Of a stretch of 64,000 nt of DNA, positions 10,327 to 19,781 are shown one piece after another; position 1 is the first letter of the stretch; the number at the start of each line of letters is the position of its first letter. The translations under genes and the position numbers were made by a program. Location of the stretch: positions 62,001-126,000 of the forward strand of contig JBBSBH010000007.1 of assembly GCA_038251405.1 (NCBI GenBank), written 5' to 3'. This DNA is from JADJLQ01 sp038251405 (GTDB lineage: Bacteria > Bacteroidota > Bacteroidia > Chitinophagales > Saprospiraceae). A model generated the notes under the pieces. That model made no database searches. It was given only the letters and a program-made list of their open reading frames with translations, and was not told where the DNA came from.

Positions 10327-12693
10327 ATGCTGAAAAACTTTTTTTCTATTGCCTATCGAAATCTGATAAAAAATAAGGCATTCTCTATTATCAATATTGC
10401 AGGGCTCGCTATAGGCATGGCAGCAGCAGCACTTATCTGCATGGTGATCTTGCATCAAAAAAGCTATGACCAATTTCATGAAAAGAAAGCCAGGATATAT
10501 GAAGCATGGAATCGTGCCACCTTCAGTGGGGAGTTGCATTGCTGGAATACTACGCCAAAGCCTTTAGCACGAGCTGTGGAGAGCGACTTGCCTGAAGTAG
10601 AGTGTGCTACCCGGGTAGATTGGGGATCTAATTTTTTATTTACCATTGGAGAAAAAAAAATAAAAGCTAATGGAAAAGCCGTTGATACTACTTTTCTAAA
10701 AATCTTCACCTTCCCTATGAAACAAGGTGACCCTCTGACGGCATTGAATGATCCATTTTCTATCATTGTAACTGAGACATTCGCAAAAAAATTCTTCGGT
10801 AATGAAAATCCGATGGGAAAAGTCCTGAAAGTAGATAATAAAGATAATCTTACTGTTACCGGTGTCCTTCAAGATCCTCCAGCCAATACCCGATTTGAAT
10901 TTGAATATTTATACCCCTGGTCATATCGCGCAAAAAGAGGCTGGGATGATACCAATTGGGGGAATAACAGCACGCGCACTTATGTCCTGCTCAAAGAGAA
11001 TGCCTCCCTGGCCAATGCCAATGAGAAACTTAAGTCTATAAAAGGGAAATATGATAAAGATGCCGAAAATTGGCAAATGTTTTTATATCCACTTGATAGA
11101 TGGAGATTATATTCCCGATTTAAAGGAGATGTGGAAGATGGTGGACTTATAGATGACCTTAGAATATTCGGCATCATTGCCATTTTCTTACTACTTATAG
11201 CCTGCATTAATTTCATGAACCTGAGTACAGCGCGAAGTGAAAAACGCGCAAAAGAGGTAGGTATCCGCAAAGTAGTTGGCGCAAAACGATTTTCTTTGAT
11301 CGGTCATTTTGTAGGTGAATCTATTCTATTGGCCTCCATATCCGGAATACTTTCATTGGGATTTCTATTGGCTATCATTCCTTCTTTCAATAAGCTCATC
11401 GATGAAAAACTATCACTTCATCTCACCAGTCCTTTATTCTGGATAGCATGGATTGGATTTATAGTAGTTACCGGACTGGTAGCAGGATCGTATCCTGCAT
11501 TTTTTATGTCATCATTCAATCCATCGAGTGTATTGAAAGGTACATTCAAAGCAGCCAATACACTGATCACTCCCCGTAAACTATTGGTAGTATTACAATT
11601 TACCTTTGCCATCATCATGATCATTTGTACCAGTATAGTCAAGCAGCAGCTTGATCATGCAAAAAACAGAGAAAGTGGATATGATCGATCTCAGTTGTTA
11701 TACACTAATATGGAGGGTGACATTGAAAAAAATTATTCATTGATCAGAAATGAATTGCTTTCTTCTGGAGCGGTGTCATCCGTTACAAAGACGAGTGCTC
11801 CGCTTACCCAGGGATGGTCTGATAGCTGGGGATTTAAATGGGAAGGCATGGGGCCCAATGATGATAAGCTCGACTTTGACATCTTTTGTGAAGATCAGGA
11901 CTTGGTAAAAACAGCTGGACTCGAAATGGCAGAAGGTCGTGACTTTGATCTTAATACGTTTCTGACAGATTCCACAGCGATATTGATCAATCAATCAGCA
12001 CAAAAAGTGATGAAGTTTGATCATCCTATAGGTCAAATTATTCGTAATGGTGACCAGGATCAATATCATGTTGTAGGCGTGATTAAAGATTTTGTACTCA
12101 ACTCACCCTTCCAACCAACTCGACCGATGATGATCAATGGAGTGAAAGGATGGTTTAGTATAGTACATTACAAACTCAATAAAGATCATGCTGTTGCTGA
12201 CAATCTCAAAAAAATAGAGGCCATTTATAAAAAATACAATCCGGAGTATCCTTTTTCCTATAAATTTATTGATGAAGAGTATGATACAAAATTTAAGACA
12301 GAACAGCGCATGGGCACTATGGCATCGATATTTGCAGGGCTTACTATATTCATTTCATGTTTGGGCTTATTCGGTTTAGCTACCTATATGGCTGAGAATA
12401 GAATCAAAGAAATAGGAGTACGAAAAGTGCTAGGGGCCTCAGTCACTGGAATCACTGCATTATTATCCAAAGATTTTCTACGGTTGGTGATGTATTCATT
12501 TCTAGTGGCCACTCCGGTAGCATGGTGGCTAATGCACAAATGGCTATCTCAGTATCCATACAGAGTAGGGATAGATTGGAAAGTCTTTGTGTTTGCAGGA
12601 TTTATGTCCTTTTTAATTTCGATATTGACGGTAAGTTATCAATCGATCAAAGCAGCTATGGCCAACCCTGTACAATCCCTTAGGACAGAGTAA
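10327..12693 (+). CDS. FtsX/MacB-type ABC permease (788 aa), RWRLYS subfamily
   Basis: Complete two-half permease starting MLKNFFSIAYRNLIKNK. It belongs to a recognisable subfamily within the array (also at 22435, 32130 and 47957) with a shorter first core domain that ends in a W-x-L-[YQ]-S/N motif, here RWRLYSRFKGDVEDGG, just before TM2. Coupling segments are AKEVGIRKVVGA near residue 309 and KEIGVRKVLGA near 694. The tail is NPVQSLRTE. A nine-A run lies at 10652-10660. It stands alone between a 185-bp gap and a convergent minus-strand gene, so it is likely monocistronic, with a promoter unlike the composite element used elsewhere. Confidence 0.95.
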   Translation: MLKNFFSIAYRNLIKNKAFSIINIAGLAIGMAAAALICMVILHQKSYDQFHEKKARIYEAWNRATFSGELHCWNTTPKPLARAVESDLPEVECATRVDWGSNFLFTIGEKKIKANGKAVDTTFLKIFTFPMKQGDPLTALNDPFSIIVTETFAKKFFGNENPMGKVLKVDNKDNLTVTGVLQDPPANTRFEFEYLYPWSYRAKRGWDDTNWGNNSTRTYVLLKENASLANANEKLKSIKGKYDKDAENWQMFLYPLDRWRLYSRFKGDVEDGGLIDDLRIFGIIAIFLLLIACINFMNLSTARSEKRAKEVGIRKVVGAKRFSLIGHFVGESILLASISGILSLGFLLAIIPSFNKLIDEKLSLHLTSPLFWIAWIGFIVVTGLVAGSYPAFFMSSFNPSSVLKGTFKAANTLITPRKLLVVLQFTFAIIMIICTSIVKQQLDHAKNRESGYDRSQLLYTNMEGDIEKNYSLIRNELLSSGAVSSVTKTSAPLTQGWSDSWGFKWEGMGPNDDKLDFDIFCEDQDLVKTAGLEMAEGRDFDLNTFLTDSTAILINQSAQKVMKFDHPIGQIIRNGDQDQYHVVGVIKDFVLNSPFQPTRPMMINGVKGWFSIVHYKLNKDHAVADNLKKIEAIYKKYNPEYPFSYKFIDEEYDTKFKTEQRMGTMASIFAGLTIFISCLGLFGLATYMAENRIKEIGVRKVLGASVTGITALLSKDFLRLVMYSFLVATPVAWWLMHKWLSQYPYRVGIDWKVFVFAGFMSFLISILTVSYQSIKAAMANPVQSLRTE

Positions 12694-12753
12694 AATGATC
12701 ATTCTGTTCAGTCTCTATTTTATTGCCTAAAGGTTCAGTCTAATCAGATGAGA

Positions 12754-13188
12754 TTACATTTTAAAAATTCGGGTGCTCAATTTTCCATTATCCATCTTTA
12801 TGGAAAGCAATACTTTGGCCAATATCTCTTTGCCTTTTGCACTAGCCGGAATCCATTTGGTCATATTACCAACTAATTTATCCAATTTAAAAGGAGAGAG
12901 ATTTATTTTAGCGTCGGCGCAGGTTACTTTTGTCAAAGTGGGATCCCCATATACATTGATTTCAAGCGCTAATAAAATAGTACAATTAATATTTTCAGTA
13001 TTGATTTTTTCCTTTGTAAAAAAATTAGTTACATGCTTTTGAATGGCGCCATCCTCATCTACCCGTACATAAAACGTCTTATAATCTTTATTTGCTTTGG
13101 ATCCTGCAAACCCATCATCGATTAAAATTTCCTGGGCTGAAAGTCCCGAAATCAAATACAAAAAACTTACTAATGCCAAATATTTCAT
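12754..13188 (-). CDS. Secreted small protein with TonB-C-like fold (144 aa)
   Basis: The N-terminus MKYLALVSFLYLISGLSAQ is a standard Sec signal peptide with likely cleavage after Ala18. The mature part of about 125 residues has two features of TonB C-terminal-type domains: a strand pattern ILLALEINVYGDP (residues about 70-85) and the segment TKWIPASAKGKEI followed by a final strand VLLSIKMDNG. Many Bacteroidota encode short periplasmic TonB-C proteins of unknown role. It is convergent with the permease ending at 12693, and its upstream side faces the promoter of the next permease unit. It could also be an unrelated periplasmic protein, because the similarity is judged by eye. No TonB transmembrane anchor or proline-rich linker is present. 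Confidence 0.75.
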   Translation of the reverse strand: MKYLALVSFLYLISGLSAQEILIDDGFAGSKANKDYKTFYVRVDEDGAIQKHVTNFFTKEKINTENINCTILLALEINVYGDPTLTKVTCADAKINLSPFKLDKLVGNMTKWIPASAKGKEILAKVLLSIKMDNGKLSTRIFKM

Positions 13189-13522
13189 AATCCAAAAGTA
13201 AAGGCTATTCTCAAAGTGGATATCTTTTAATTATTTTGAATTTCTAAAATCGGAAATATCATTACTGATTGCCTCTCCACTATTTACAAATTCAAATTTC
13301 TTAATATGCTAGTTCTCCACTGGAGAGCGTATCAAATCAATAGATATTAATTCGACTGACAATTATAAAACTTAAGAGCAGTGAATAAAATCCGAACACC
13401 TTTGTATCGAAATCGTACACTTAAATTTCACAAGTATCTCATTTCCACCTCAGAATCAATTGACTACGCAATTGGCATAATACCTGTTTATTATTAGTAG
13501 CATTACAATAGGCTTCATTAAT
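13189..13522. other. Intergenic region with unit promoter in its right half
   Basis: This 334-bp gap separates the divergent TonB-C-like gene from the truncated permease. The left 200 bp are AT-rich with a near-palindrome around TCTCCACTGGAGA, in which I see no gene. The right part holds the composite promoter element listed separately. Confidence 0.6.
13393..13487 (+). promoter_or_regulatory. Composite enhancer-type promoter element, copy 1
   Basis: CGAACAC at 13393, TGTATC in the middle and CGTACAC at 13414 form the upstream block. Compared with most other copies, the two half-site variants are swapped. AATCAATTGACTA at 13454 is one mismatch from the IHF consensus. TTGGCAT starts at 13472, 58 bp after the second half-site. 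The start codon of the truncated permease is 51 bp further on. The TTGGCAT box resembles the -24 half of a sigma-54 promoter; the -12 half (CTGT) is weak. Confidence 0.7.
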
Positions 13523-13948
13523 ATGTTGTCAAATTATCTCAAACTTGCCTGGAGACATCTTCTTAAAAATAAGGGGTACTCTTTCATTAACATTTTTGGC
13601 CTGGCCTTTGGCATGGCGATTTTTATGATGATTGCCTTATGGCTATATGATGAACTTTCATTTAATAGGAGCTTCGCAAATTACAATAGAATAGCTCAGG
13701 TAATTCAAAATGTGACCAATAATAACGAAGTAGAGACTTGGAATAATGTGCCTTTCCCTTTAGCTGATGAGCTTAGAAAAAACTACGGAAGTGATTTTAA
13801 AAACATTGTGATGTCTGATAGAATAGATGATCATACCATTACCATTAATAATAAAAAATTGAAATCCACCGGGGCATTCTTAGAAAAAGGATTTGGAGAA
13901 ATGTTTTCATTAAAAATGATCACTGGTAATTACAATCGAACAGAATAA
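13523..13948 (+). pseudogene. Internally deleted permease: N-terminus fused to family C-terminal tail (141 aa)
   Basis: The product begins like its siblings (MLSNYLKLAWRHLLKNK), has TM1 and the first 90 or so residues of the first periplasmic core, then ends in MITGNYNRTE. The last codons and stop, CGAACAGAATAA, are the conserved end of full-length siblings, so some 650 codons appear to have been lost in frame while the native stop and spacer were kept. Its N-terminus is closest to that of the gene at 22435 (RIAQVIQNVTNNNEV versus KIAQVMQHFTQNGEV). It retains a promoter element and is 17 bp ahead of a full permease. It could still make a single-pass membrane protein with a periplasmic fragment; the coupling segments and both FtsX domains are absent, so it cannot be a transporter. 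Confidence 0.85.
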
Positions 13949-13965
13949 ATAATCAATCCTAAGTC

Positions 13966-16374
13966 ATGTTAAAAAATAATCTTAAAACAGCCTGGAGAAA
14001 TCTATTGAAAAACAAATTTTTCTCAGCAATCAATATATTCGGTTTGGCGATAGGGGTAGCCGCATTTTTACTGATAGTCAATTATTTAAGATTTGAATAC
14101 AGCTATGATGACACACAGGTGAATAAAGACCGCATTTTTCGTGTGCCTATGAAATTAGCTGAAAAAGATGGTAAAGTGCAAACTTTTGCTTTTACATATC
14201 CTGCTGTAGCGCCAGCTATGAAAAAGGACTTTCCAGAAATAGAAGAAGCCATTCGCTTTCGCAGAAGAGGAGGAATAGTTAAGTATGGCGAAAATAAATT
14301 TGTCGAAAACGGAAGTATCTATTACACGGATCCTGAAATATTCAAAGTATTTACTTACCAATTTATAGCGGGCAATGCTGAGACTGCCTTCCAAGAATTG
14401 AACGATGCAGTAATCACTAAAGAAACGGCTACAAAATATTTTGGTTCCGAAGATCCCATTGGAAAAGCGCTAAACTATGGAAATGAAAATTATGTGGTAA
14501 AGGCAATAATACAAGACATCCCCCTTAATGCTCACTTACAATTTAATATTTTACTCAACTATAAAAAATACATTCAGCTTACTAATGGAAGGGCCAATAC
14601 CAGCTGGGGTTGGTCAGATTTTTATACCTATATTTTGTTATTGCCCGGTACCGATCCTGCATCGCTACAATCTAAAATGCCCGCGTTCGCTCAACGCTAT
14701 ATGGGAAAGGATATGGCTGAAAAAGGATTCACACAATCTTTTGACATACAACCCATCAAAGACATTCACCTCAAATCAGATTATGATTATGAATTGGCAG
14801 GGAATGGCAATTTATCTTATTTGAAGTACCTGGCTATGGCAGCCTTGTTCATACTATTTATTGCCTGGATCAATTATATAAATTTAGCAACGGCCAGATC
14901 CATCGACAGATCAAAAGAAGTGGGTGTCAGAAAGGTAATTGGTGCAAAAAAATCCCAACTGATCACACAATTCATTACCGAATCATTCATGATCAATGCA
15001 CTTGCCATTCTCCTTGGCATGTGCATTTTTCTTATCAGCTTAAGGCCATTTTCTACATTAATCGAAAAAGATATCAGCAATTTAAAAATTGCAGATTCCG
15101 GATTTTGGATGCTATCCGGGATCATATTTATTTTAGGCAGTTTAGCAGCAGCATTTTATCCGGCATTTGTACTTTCTTCCTTTCAGCCCATACAATCCAT
15201 TAAATCATCAGGACTTAGCATAGGTAAAGACACCCTCAGAAAGTCATTGGTAATATTCCAGTTTGCCTCCGCCATATTATTAATTTCAGGCGCTATCGCG
15301 ATATATAAACAACTACATTATATGATGAGGTTCGATCTTGGAGTGGACATACAGCAGACTTTAGTATTACAACAAAATGCCAGGCAGGACAGCAGTGATA
15401 TTCCAAACTTTCATGCTTTCATGAATGAAATGGAATCAAATCCTGCGGTAGTTTCAGCTACGGCTTCTACATCTGTGCCGGGCAGCGAAGTAGGCGGATC
15501 TTCTGATTATTCACTTAAGAATTCAACCTTAGGCAAACGGTGCAGAGTACTGGGAATAGATAATAAATTCATTCCATCGTATGGGCTGACCCTGATCGCC
15601 GGAAGAAATTTTTCAACAGACAATCCCGAACCTGATTCATCCAGTTTTCTCCATGTGATCGTGAATGAAACAGCTACGAAAATATTCGGTTTTAAAAAGC
15701 CTGAGGAGATGATAAACCAGGAAATCACAGATGGAGAAAGTAAATGCATGGTAGTGGGTATCCTAAAAGACTTTCATCAGGAGTCCCTTCAATTTGATTT
15801 TGATCCCATTGTTTTTTATCCCTCGGCGGAAACAAATTTTGGCTTTATTTCACTTAAATTAAATACGAAAGATATGGCTTCCCTGATGCCGGTAGTAAAA
15901 GAAAAATGGTCAGCCTATTTTCCTGAAAGCCCCTATAATTATTTTTTTCTAAATGATCGTTTTGATTCCCAATATAAAAATGAAAGGCTGTTTTCCAGCG
16001 TGCTTTGGATATTTACAATTATAGGAGTTATAGTAGCCTGCCTTGGACTATTAGGACTTTCTTATTATTCGATTTCCAAAAGAATGAAGGAAATTAGCAT
16101 CAGAAGAGTTCTTGGTGCAAGCCTTATTCAGCTCACTATCCTGATTACAAAAGATTATTTCAAATTGGTATTATTAGCTGGGTTCATTTCGATCCCTGTT
16201 GGGTATTTGCTACTTAGTAATTGGCTGGCAAAATATGCTTTTCATATTCCTATTGGCTTATGGTTTTTCCTATTCCCATTACTATTAATAGTTTCAATTG
16301 CTTTACTTACTGTCTTGTTTCAATCTGTAAAAGCAGCACTTGCTAATCCGGTCACAAACCTACGATCTGAATGA
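13966..16374 (+). CDS. FtsX/MacB-type ABC permease (802 aa), divergent second coupling segment
   Basis: Complete two-half permease starting MLKNNLKTAWRNLLKNK, 17 bp after the truncated copy and probably transcribed with it. TM2 reads IAWINYINLATA, with Trp replacing the usual Cys. The first coupling segment is SKEVGVRKVIGA near residue 317. The second is KEISIRRVLGAS near 709, the same Ser and Arg replacements seen in the gene at 7751, and it is followed by TKDY instead of SKDF. TM6 has LGLLGLSYYSISKR. The tail is NPVTNLRSE. It converges with the minus-strand gene ending at 16406, leaving only 31 bp between them. Confidence 0.95.
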   Translation: MLKNNLKTAWRNLLKNKFFSAINIFGLAIGVAAFLLIVNYLRFEYSYDDTQVNKDRIFRVPMKLAEKDGKVQTFAFTYPAVAPAMKKDFPEIEEAIRFRRRGGIVKYGENKFVENGSIYYTDPEIFKVFTYQFIAGNAETAFQELNDAVITKETATKYFGSEDPIGKALNYGNENYVVKAIIQDIPLNAHLQFNILLNYKKYIQLTNGRANTSWGWSDFYTYILLLPGTDPASLQSKMPAFAQRYMGKDMAEKGFTQSFDIQPIKDIHLKSDYDYELAGNGNLSYLKYLAMAALFILFIAWINYINLATARSIDRSKEVGVRKVIGAKKSQLITQFITESFMINALAILLGMCIFLISLRPFSTLIEKDISNLKIADSGFWMLSGIIFILGSLAAAFYPAFVLSSFQPIQSIKSSGLSIGKDTLRKSLVIFQFASAILLISGAIAIYKQLHYMMRFDLGVDIQQTLVLQQNARQDSSDIPNFHAFMNEMESNPAVVSATASTSVPGSEVGGSSDYSLKNSTLGKRCRVLGIDNKFIPSYGLTLIAGRNFSTDNPEPDSSSFLHVIVNETATKIFGFKKPEEMINQEITDGESKCMVVGILKDFHQESLQFDFDPIVFYPSAETNFGFISLKLNTKDMASLMPVVKEKWSAYFPESPYNYFFLNDRFDSQYKNERLFSSVLWIFTIIGVIVACLGLLGLSYYSISKRMKEISIRRVLGASLIQLTILITKDYFKLVLLAGFISIPVGYLLLSNWLAKYAFHIPIGLWFFLFPLLLIVSIALLTVLFQSVKAALANPVTNLRSE

Positions 16375-16405
16375 TTTTGTAATCACTTTAAGATTTAACA
16401 AAGAA

Positions 16406-19171
16406 TTATAATGCAAGCAATTTGAATTCGCGCATGGTCCAGGCTGGTACAAAATCAACTGGTTGTCCCCTGCGCTCACCATGAATGATTTCTTCTGACT
16501 TGGTTAAAGTCATTTTTAAGAATTTTACAAGCACCGGATCGAATCGCACATCTGTAAATCCCTTTGTACCGTTCGCCTTACTTAAAACTTTTGTCCAGAT
16601 CTTACCATCCATTGACACTTCCAGATCAAATTCTGAAGGACAAGTTTGTACTGGAGGAGGACCATCTTGACGGAAACCTCTAAAAATGGGTTGTGATTTA
16701 AATTGAAGTTCAGTTATTTTTTTTGCTTCTGGCAATTCTACCATATACCACATTCCCACTTTTTGAGCCTCACCCGTTGTCCAGCCCTCAAAGCTAAAAC
16801 CACCTTTCGGAGAAGCAGTACTGCCTTTTCTGATTTCACCCGTATTACTTGCGGCGATTTTCCAATTATTATCAGGTTGCAAAGGTTTTGGAATGGATGC
16901 CCATAGACTATCAAATGAATACATCTTAGATTGCATACTTGTTGTTTTTCGTAAACTTGCTACATATTCCGGCGTCACAGGAGAAGACTCATTTTCAAAA
17001 TTAGATCTTACAAAAGAGACGACTGATGCAATCCATTCATCCGTGTTGGATTTCATAGGCGCCATCATTATTCCGGTATAGGATTCGCCTTCGATATTAC
17101 CCATCATGCCATGTAATAGTGTTTTAATAGTATAGTCAGGGTGAGATTGGATCCTCGATGAATTGATGAAAGATGGCGCTAATAATTTACCGGGACCCGC
17201 AGGCATGCCGCTCCCCAATGGCCCATGACAAGTTGCACATAAACTGCCAAATATTTTTGATCCTTTTTCTACTAATACTTTTTGCTCGGGACTAAAATTA
17301 GGATTTGCTCTTCCAAAAAAAGCAGTGACTATTTGTGGATTTATCACTTGCCTTGCTACCAATTTTATCCCTAGATTAGAGGTATCTTTTTTCAATAAAT
17401 TTTTGGCCACTTCTACCGTACCCGGAATTTTTAAAAGCCTGCCTGTCATCAAAGCACGCATTTTTACCTCGGTATCATTATCATTCATCATGCTGATATA
17501 CAATCTATCGAATGATTTGTCACCCGCTTTATACAATGATTCGCTCAGCCACAAAGCCATTTTTCGCATTCTCGGATTAACATCTTTCAAAAGCTCCTTT
17601 ACCATGCCAGCATCGAGTGTACCTAGCCCCTCCAATACCCACAATGCATGAAACTTTGCTTCCATTTTTTTATCTGATTTTACTATACCCACTAACCCAT
17701 CCGTAACAGCTTTATCTTTTCGTTGAACCAATATTTGTTGAGCCATATCCCTCCACCAGCCATTTGGATGATCGAGGTATTGAAGTAATTCTGCTGATGA
17801 CTGATCGTACATATGTGGCTGTACCTGGTCACGCTTAATTCCATTGTATTCCAGTCTCCAGATTCTTCCCAGGTTGATTACTTTATCTAATTGATATTGT
17901 TCTATTTTAGCCCGGAGATATGACCCCACTGGAGTCCATTCTCCCTCTTGAATAATACCGTGATACATATCTACAATATACATGGTACCATCTGGTGCAG
18001 TGGCCATATCAACGGGTCTGAAAAGGGGATCTGTAGATCGAATAAATTCAGATTTTTGATCCTGAAAAACATTGTGCAATGTCGTGATCCCATCTTTTAC
18101 CACTGCATTTACCTGACGCACAATTCTCGCAACAGGCTCGCCGTAAAAATATTGCCCTTTTAAATTATCAGGCAATTTATCACCCCTAAATATATCATTA
18201 CCAGATGCTCCGGTCACTCGATTCAAGCTACCATCGGGCTGCCTTACTATACCCATACCACCCTGCATATCTGCCGTTCCCATAGGAGCCCCCCAGGGGA
18301 CATCAAACCCGGTGGCAAAATTGGTATCTCTTACTACGTAATCACCATAGTGAACAGGAAATTGAAAATAAGAAGGCAATCCATTGGATCCGCCCTGAAA
18401 CCATAGCTTACCATCATCATCATGTGTAATCCCCCATTGTGCATGATTAGATGCAGTAGATTCCCGGATGACACCATGATCAGTTTCACGCACCCGAAAT
18501 GGATTGACTGTGCTATACAGCCAATTATCCATACCCCAATACAAGAATGCCTGCTGGTGCTCTACATTCCCCGCACGGCCAAAATTGTCAGTAAAAAACT
18601 CCTTTTTATCAGCTTTGCCATCATTATTAGTATCGGTAAACTTATACACATTATCGGCATTGGACTCCATAGTAAGCACACTATTGGGACCATAAGGCAA
18701 TACAAACCTTGGGAAAACCAGGCTATCCACAAATACACCACCTGTCTCATATACTCCATCGTTGTCTTTATCCTCCCAGCGGGAGATACAGCTTACGGGC
18801 TCCAATGTGCCTTTGGAATCAGCAGTTAGCATATAGGATCTTAATTCGAGCACATACATTCGACCATTGCCATCAAAATTAATAGCAGCAGGTTGTTGAA
18901 TTTTGGGTTCGGTCAAAACTGCTTCCATTGCAAAGCCAGGCTGCAATAAAAATTTTTCCTTTTCTTTATCGACGGGCAATGGAAGTACAGGTGCTTTAGG
19001 TTCAAGATCGATTCCTTTCCAATATTCACTAGTAGTATCTGCACCTGCTGGTAAAGCTATTTTGGGCCAGGTAGAAGGATCTGCGTCAGCAGCAGTGCTA
19101 TTTTGATCAAATTTACAGGAGCCGATGATCTCACATAGTAGTAGAATCAGGATCGATAGTCGTATTTTCAT
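16406..19171 (-). CDS. PVC-type dehydrogenase-like lipoprotein with cytochrome c and discoidin-like domains (921 aa)
   Basis: The signal peptide ends in IIGSC, so Cys19 is the likely lipidated residue and the protein is probably envelope-anchored. Residues about 70-440 form a propeller-type domain of the PQQ/sorbosone-dehydrogenase-like kind, opening with LQPGFAMEAVLTEPKIQQPA and containing a calcium-loop-like DTNNDGKADKK. About 450-620 is helical and HEAT-like. A class I cytochrome c domain follows, with haem motif C645-A-T-C648-H649 and a likely Met ligand in MAPMKS near 703. The last 150 residues resemble an F5/8-type carbohydrate-binding domain (SEFDLEVSMDGKIW). The family is thought to oxidise sugars or polyols and pass electrons to the haem; the substrate is unknown. 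It reads toward the permease at 13966 and lies downstream of the SRPBCC gene. Confidence 0.85.
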   Translation of the reverse strand: MKIRLSILILLLCEIIGSCKFDQNSTAADADPSTWPKIALPAGADTTSEYWKGIDLEPKAPVLPLPVDKEKEKFLLQPGFAMEAVLTEPKIQQPAAINFDGNGRMYVLELRSYMLTADSKGTLEPVSCISRWEDKDNDGVYETGGVFVDSLVFPRFVLPYGPNSVLTMESNADNVYKFTDTNNDGKADKKEFFTDNFGRAGNVEHQQAFLYWGMDNWLYSTVNPFRVRETDHGVIRESTASNHAQWGITHDDDGKLWFQGGSNGLPSYFQFPVHYGDYVVRDTNFATGFDVPWGAPMGTADMQGGMGIVRQPDGSLNRVTGASGNDIFRGDKLPDNLKGQYFYGEPVARIVRQVNAVVKDGITTLHNVFQDQKSEFIRSTDPLFRPVDMATAPDGTMYIVDMYHGIIQEGEWTPVGSYLRAKIEQYQLDKVINLGRIWRLEYNGIKRDQVQPHMYDQSSAELLQYLDHPNGWWRDMAQQILVQRKDKAVTDGLVGIVKSDKKMEAKFHALWVLEGLGTLDAGMVKELLKDVNPRMRKMALWLSESLYKAGDKSFDRLYISMMNDNDTEVKMRALMTGRLLKIPGTVEVAKNLLKKDTSNLGIKLVARQVINPQIVTAFFGRANPNFSPEQKVLVEKGSKIFGSLCATCHGPLGSGMPAGPGKLLAPSFINSSRIQSHPDYTIKTLLHGMMGNIEGESYTGIMMAPMKSNTDEWIASVVSFVRSNFENESSPVTPEYVASLRKTTSMQSKMYSFDSLWASIPKPLQPDNNWKIAASNTGEIRKGSTASPKGGFSFEGWTTGEAQKVGMWYMVELPEAKKITELQFKSQPIFRGFRQDGPPPVQTCPSEFDLEVSMDGKIWTKVLSKANGTKGFTDVRFDPVLVKFLKMTLTKSEEIIHGERRGQPVDFVPAWTMREFKLLAL

Positions 19172-19314
19172 ATTTAGTTTAAGATTGGATTTAGCTAAAG
19201 TGGGGGTTAAGATAAGTATCCTGATTAATTTAATGAACTTCTAATTTTAAATTATTCTCTCTCAGCAAAAAGAATGATCACATTTCATTCAACATAATCT
19301 TTCAATCCCTTAAG

Positions 19315-19677
19315 TTAAATAGCCCAACAATAGGAAGCGATCTTAAAATGTTGGTTTAGTTCATGCCATTCTTTGTGCCAGAATTCTACAGCAGTGCCCT
19401 CGGGAAATTCTATAAGATCAAAACCAAAAGAGATATGATCCCAATCGATATCTGCATGTGTCATTTCTACAGAAAATGATTTTCCAGGCTCTGCCAATAT
19501 CACTTTTCCAAACCAGTCGTACTCATCAGTAAAATTGAAATTATATATTTCTCTACTAAAAGGCTTTCCACTACATTTAAGTGGCCACCAATTTTCTAAA
19601 TGCACAGCATTGGATACCGCATCGTACACTTTGATGGGAGTGGATTTTATGATGAAATGGTGATAGATAGTGGGCAT
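19315..19677 (-). CDS. SRPBCC/AHSA1-like protein with premature stops (120 aa)
   Basis: MPTIYHHFIIKSTPIKVYDA, ENWW near residue 29 and FSVEMTHADIDWDHISFGFD are typical of AHSA1/polyketide-cyclase-like START-fold proteins, which bind small hydrophobic ligands. The frame stops right after SYCWAI, about 20 residues short of the family's usual end. Beyond the TAA, the same frame continues LKGLKDYVE, then TGA, then NVIILFAERE and TAA (19252-19254); this is what the missing C-terminal helix of the family looks like. Two nonsense changes therefore seem to have truncated it, and loss of the helix that closes the ligand cavity may inactivate it. It faces away from the permease at 19958 and is 143 bp upstream of the lipoprotein gene. 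Confidence 0.75.
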   Translation of the reverse strand: MPTIYHHFIIKSTPIKVYDAVSNAVHLENWWPLKCSGKPFSREIYNFNFTDEYDWFGKVILAEPGKSFSVEMTHADIDWDHISFGFDLIEFPEGTAVEFWHKEWHELNQHFKIASYCWAI

Positions 19678-19781
19678 GATTTAAATTTTCCAAGGTATTA
19701 AAATTCAGAAACTTCAATATAAAAAAATACAAATACTTTAATATTTTATACTAGTTACTATTCTGTACAATACCCTATTCC

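Noticed and set aside
13290..13335. Near-palindrome around TCTCCACTGGAGA
   Set aside because: It is imperfect, occurs once, and is not associated with a T-run or a recurring position.
13523..13948. Reading the 141-aa frame as an independent small gene family
   Set aside because: Its start is that of a permease and its last codons and stop are those of full-length siblings, so an internal deletion explains it better.
18422..18829. 135-codon open frame on the plus strand opposite the dehydrogenase lipoprotein
   Set aside because: It is antisense to a gene with clear domains, and its translation shows no family features.
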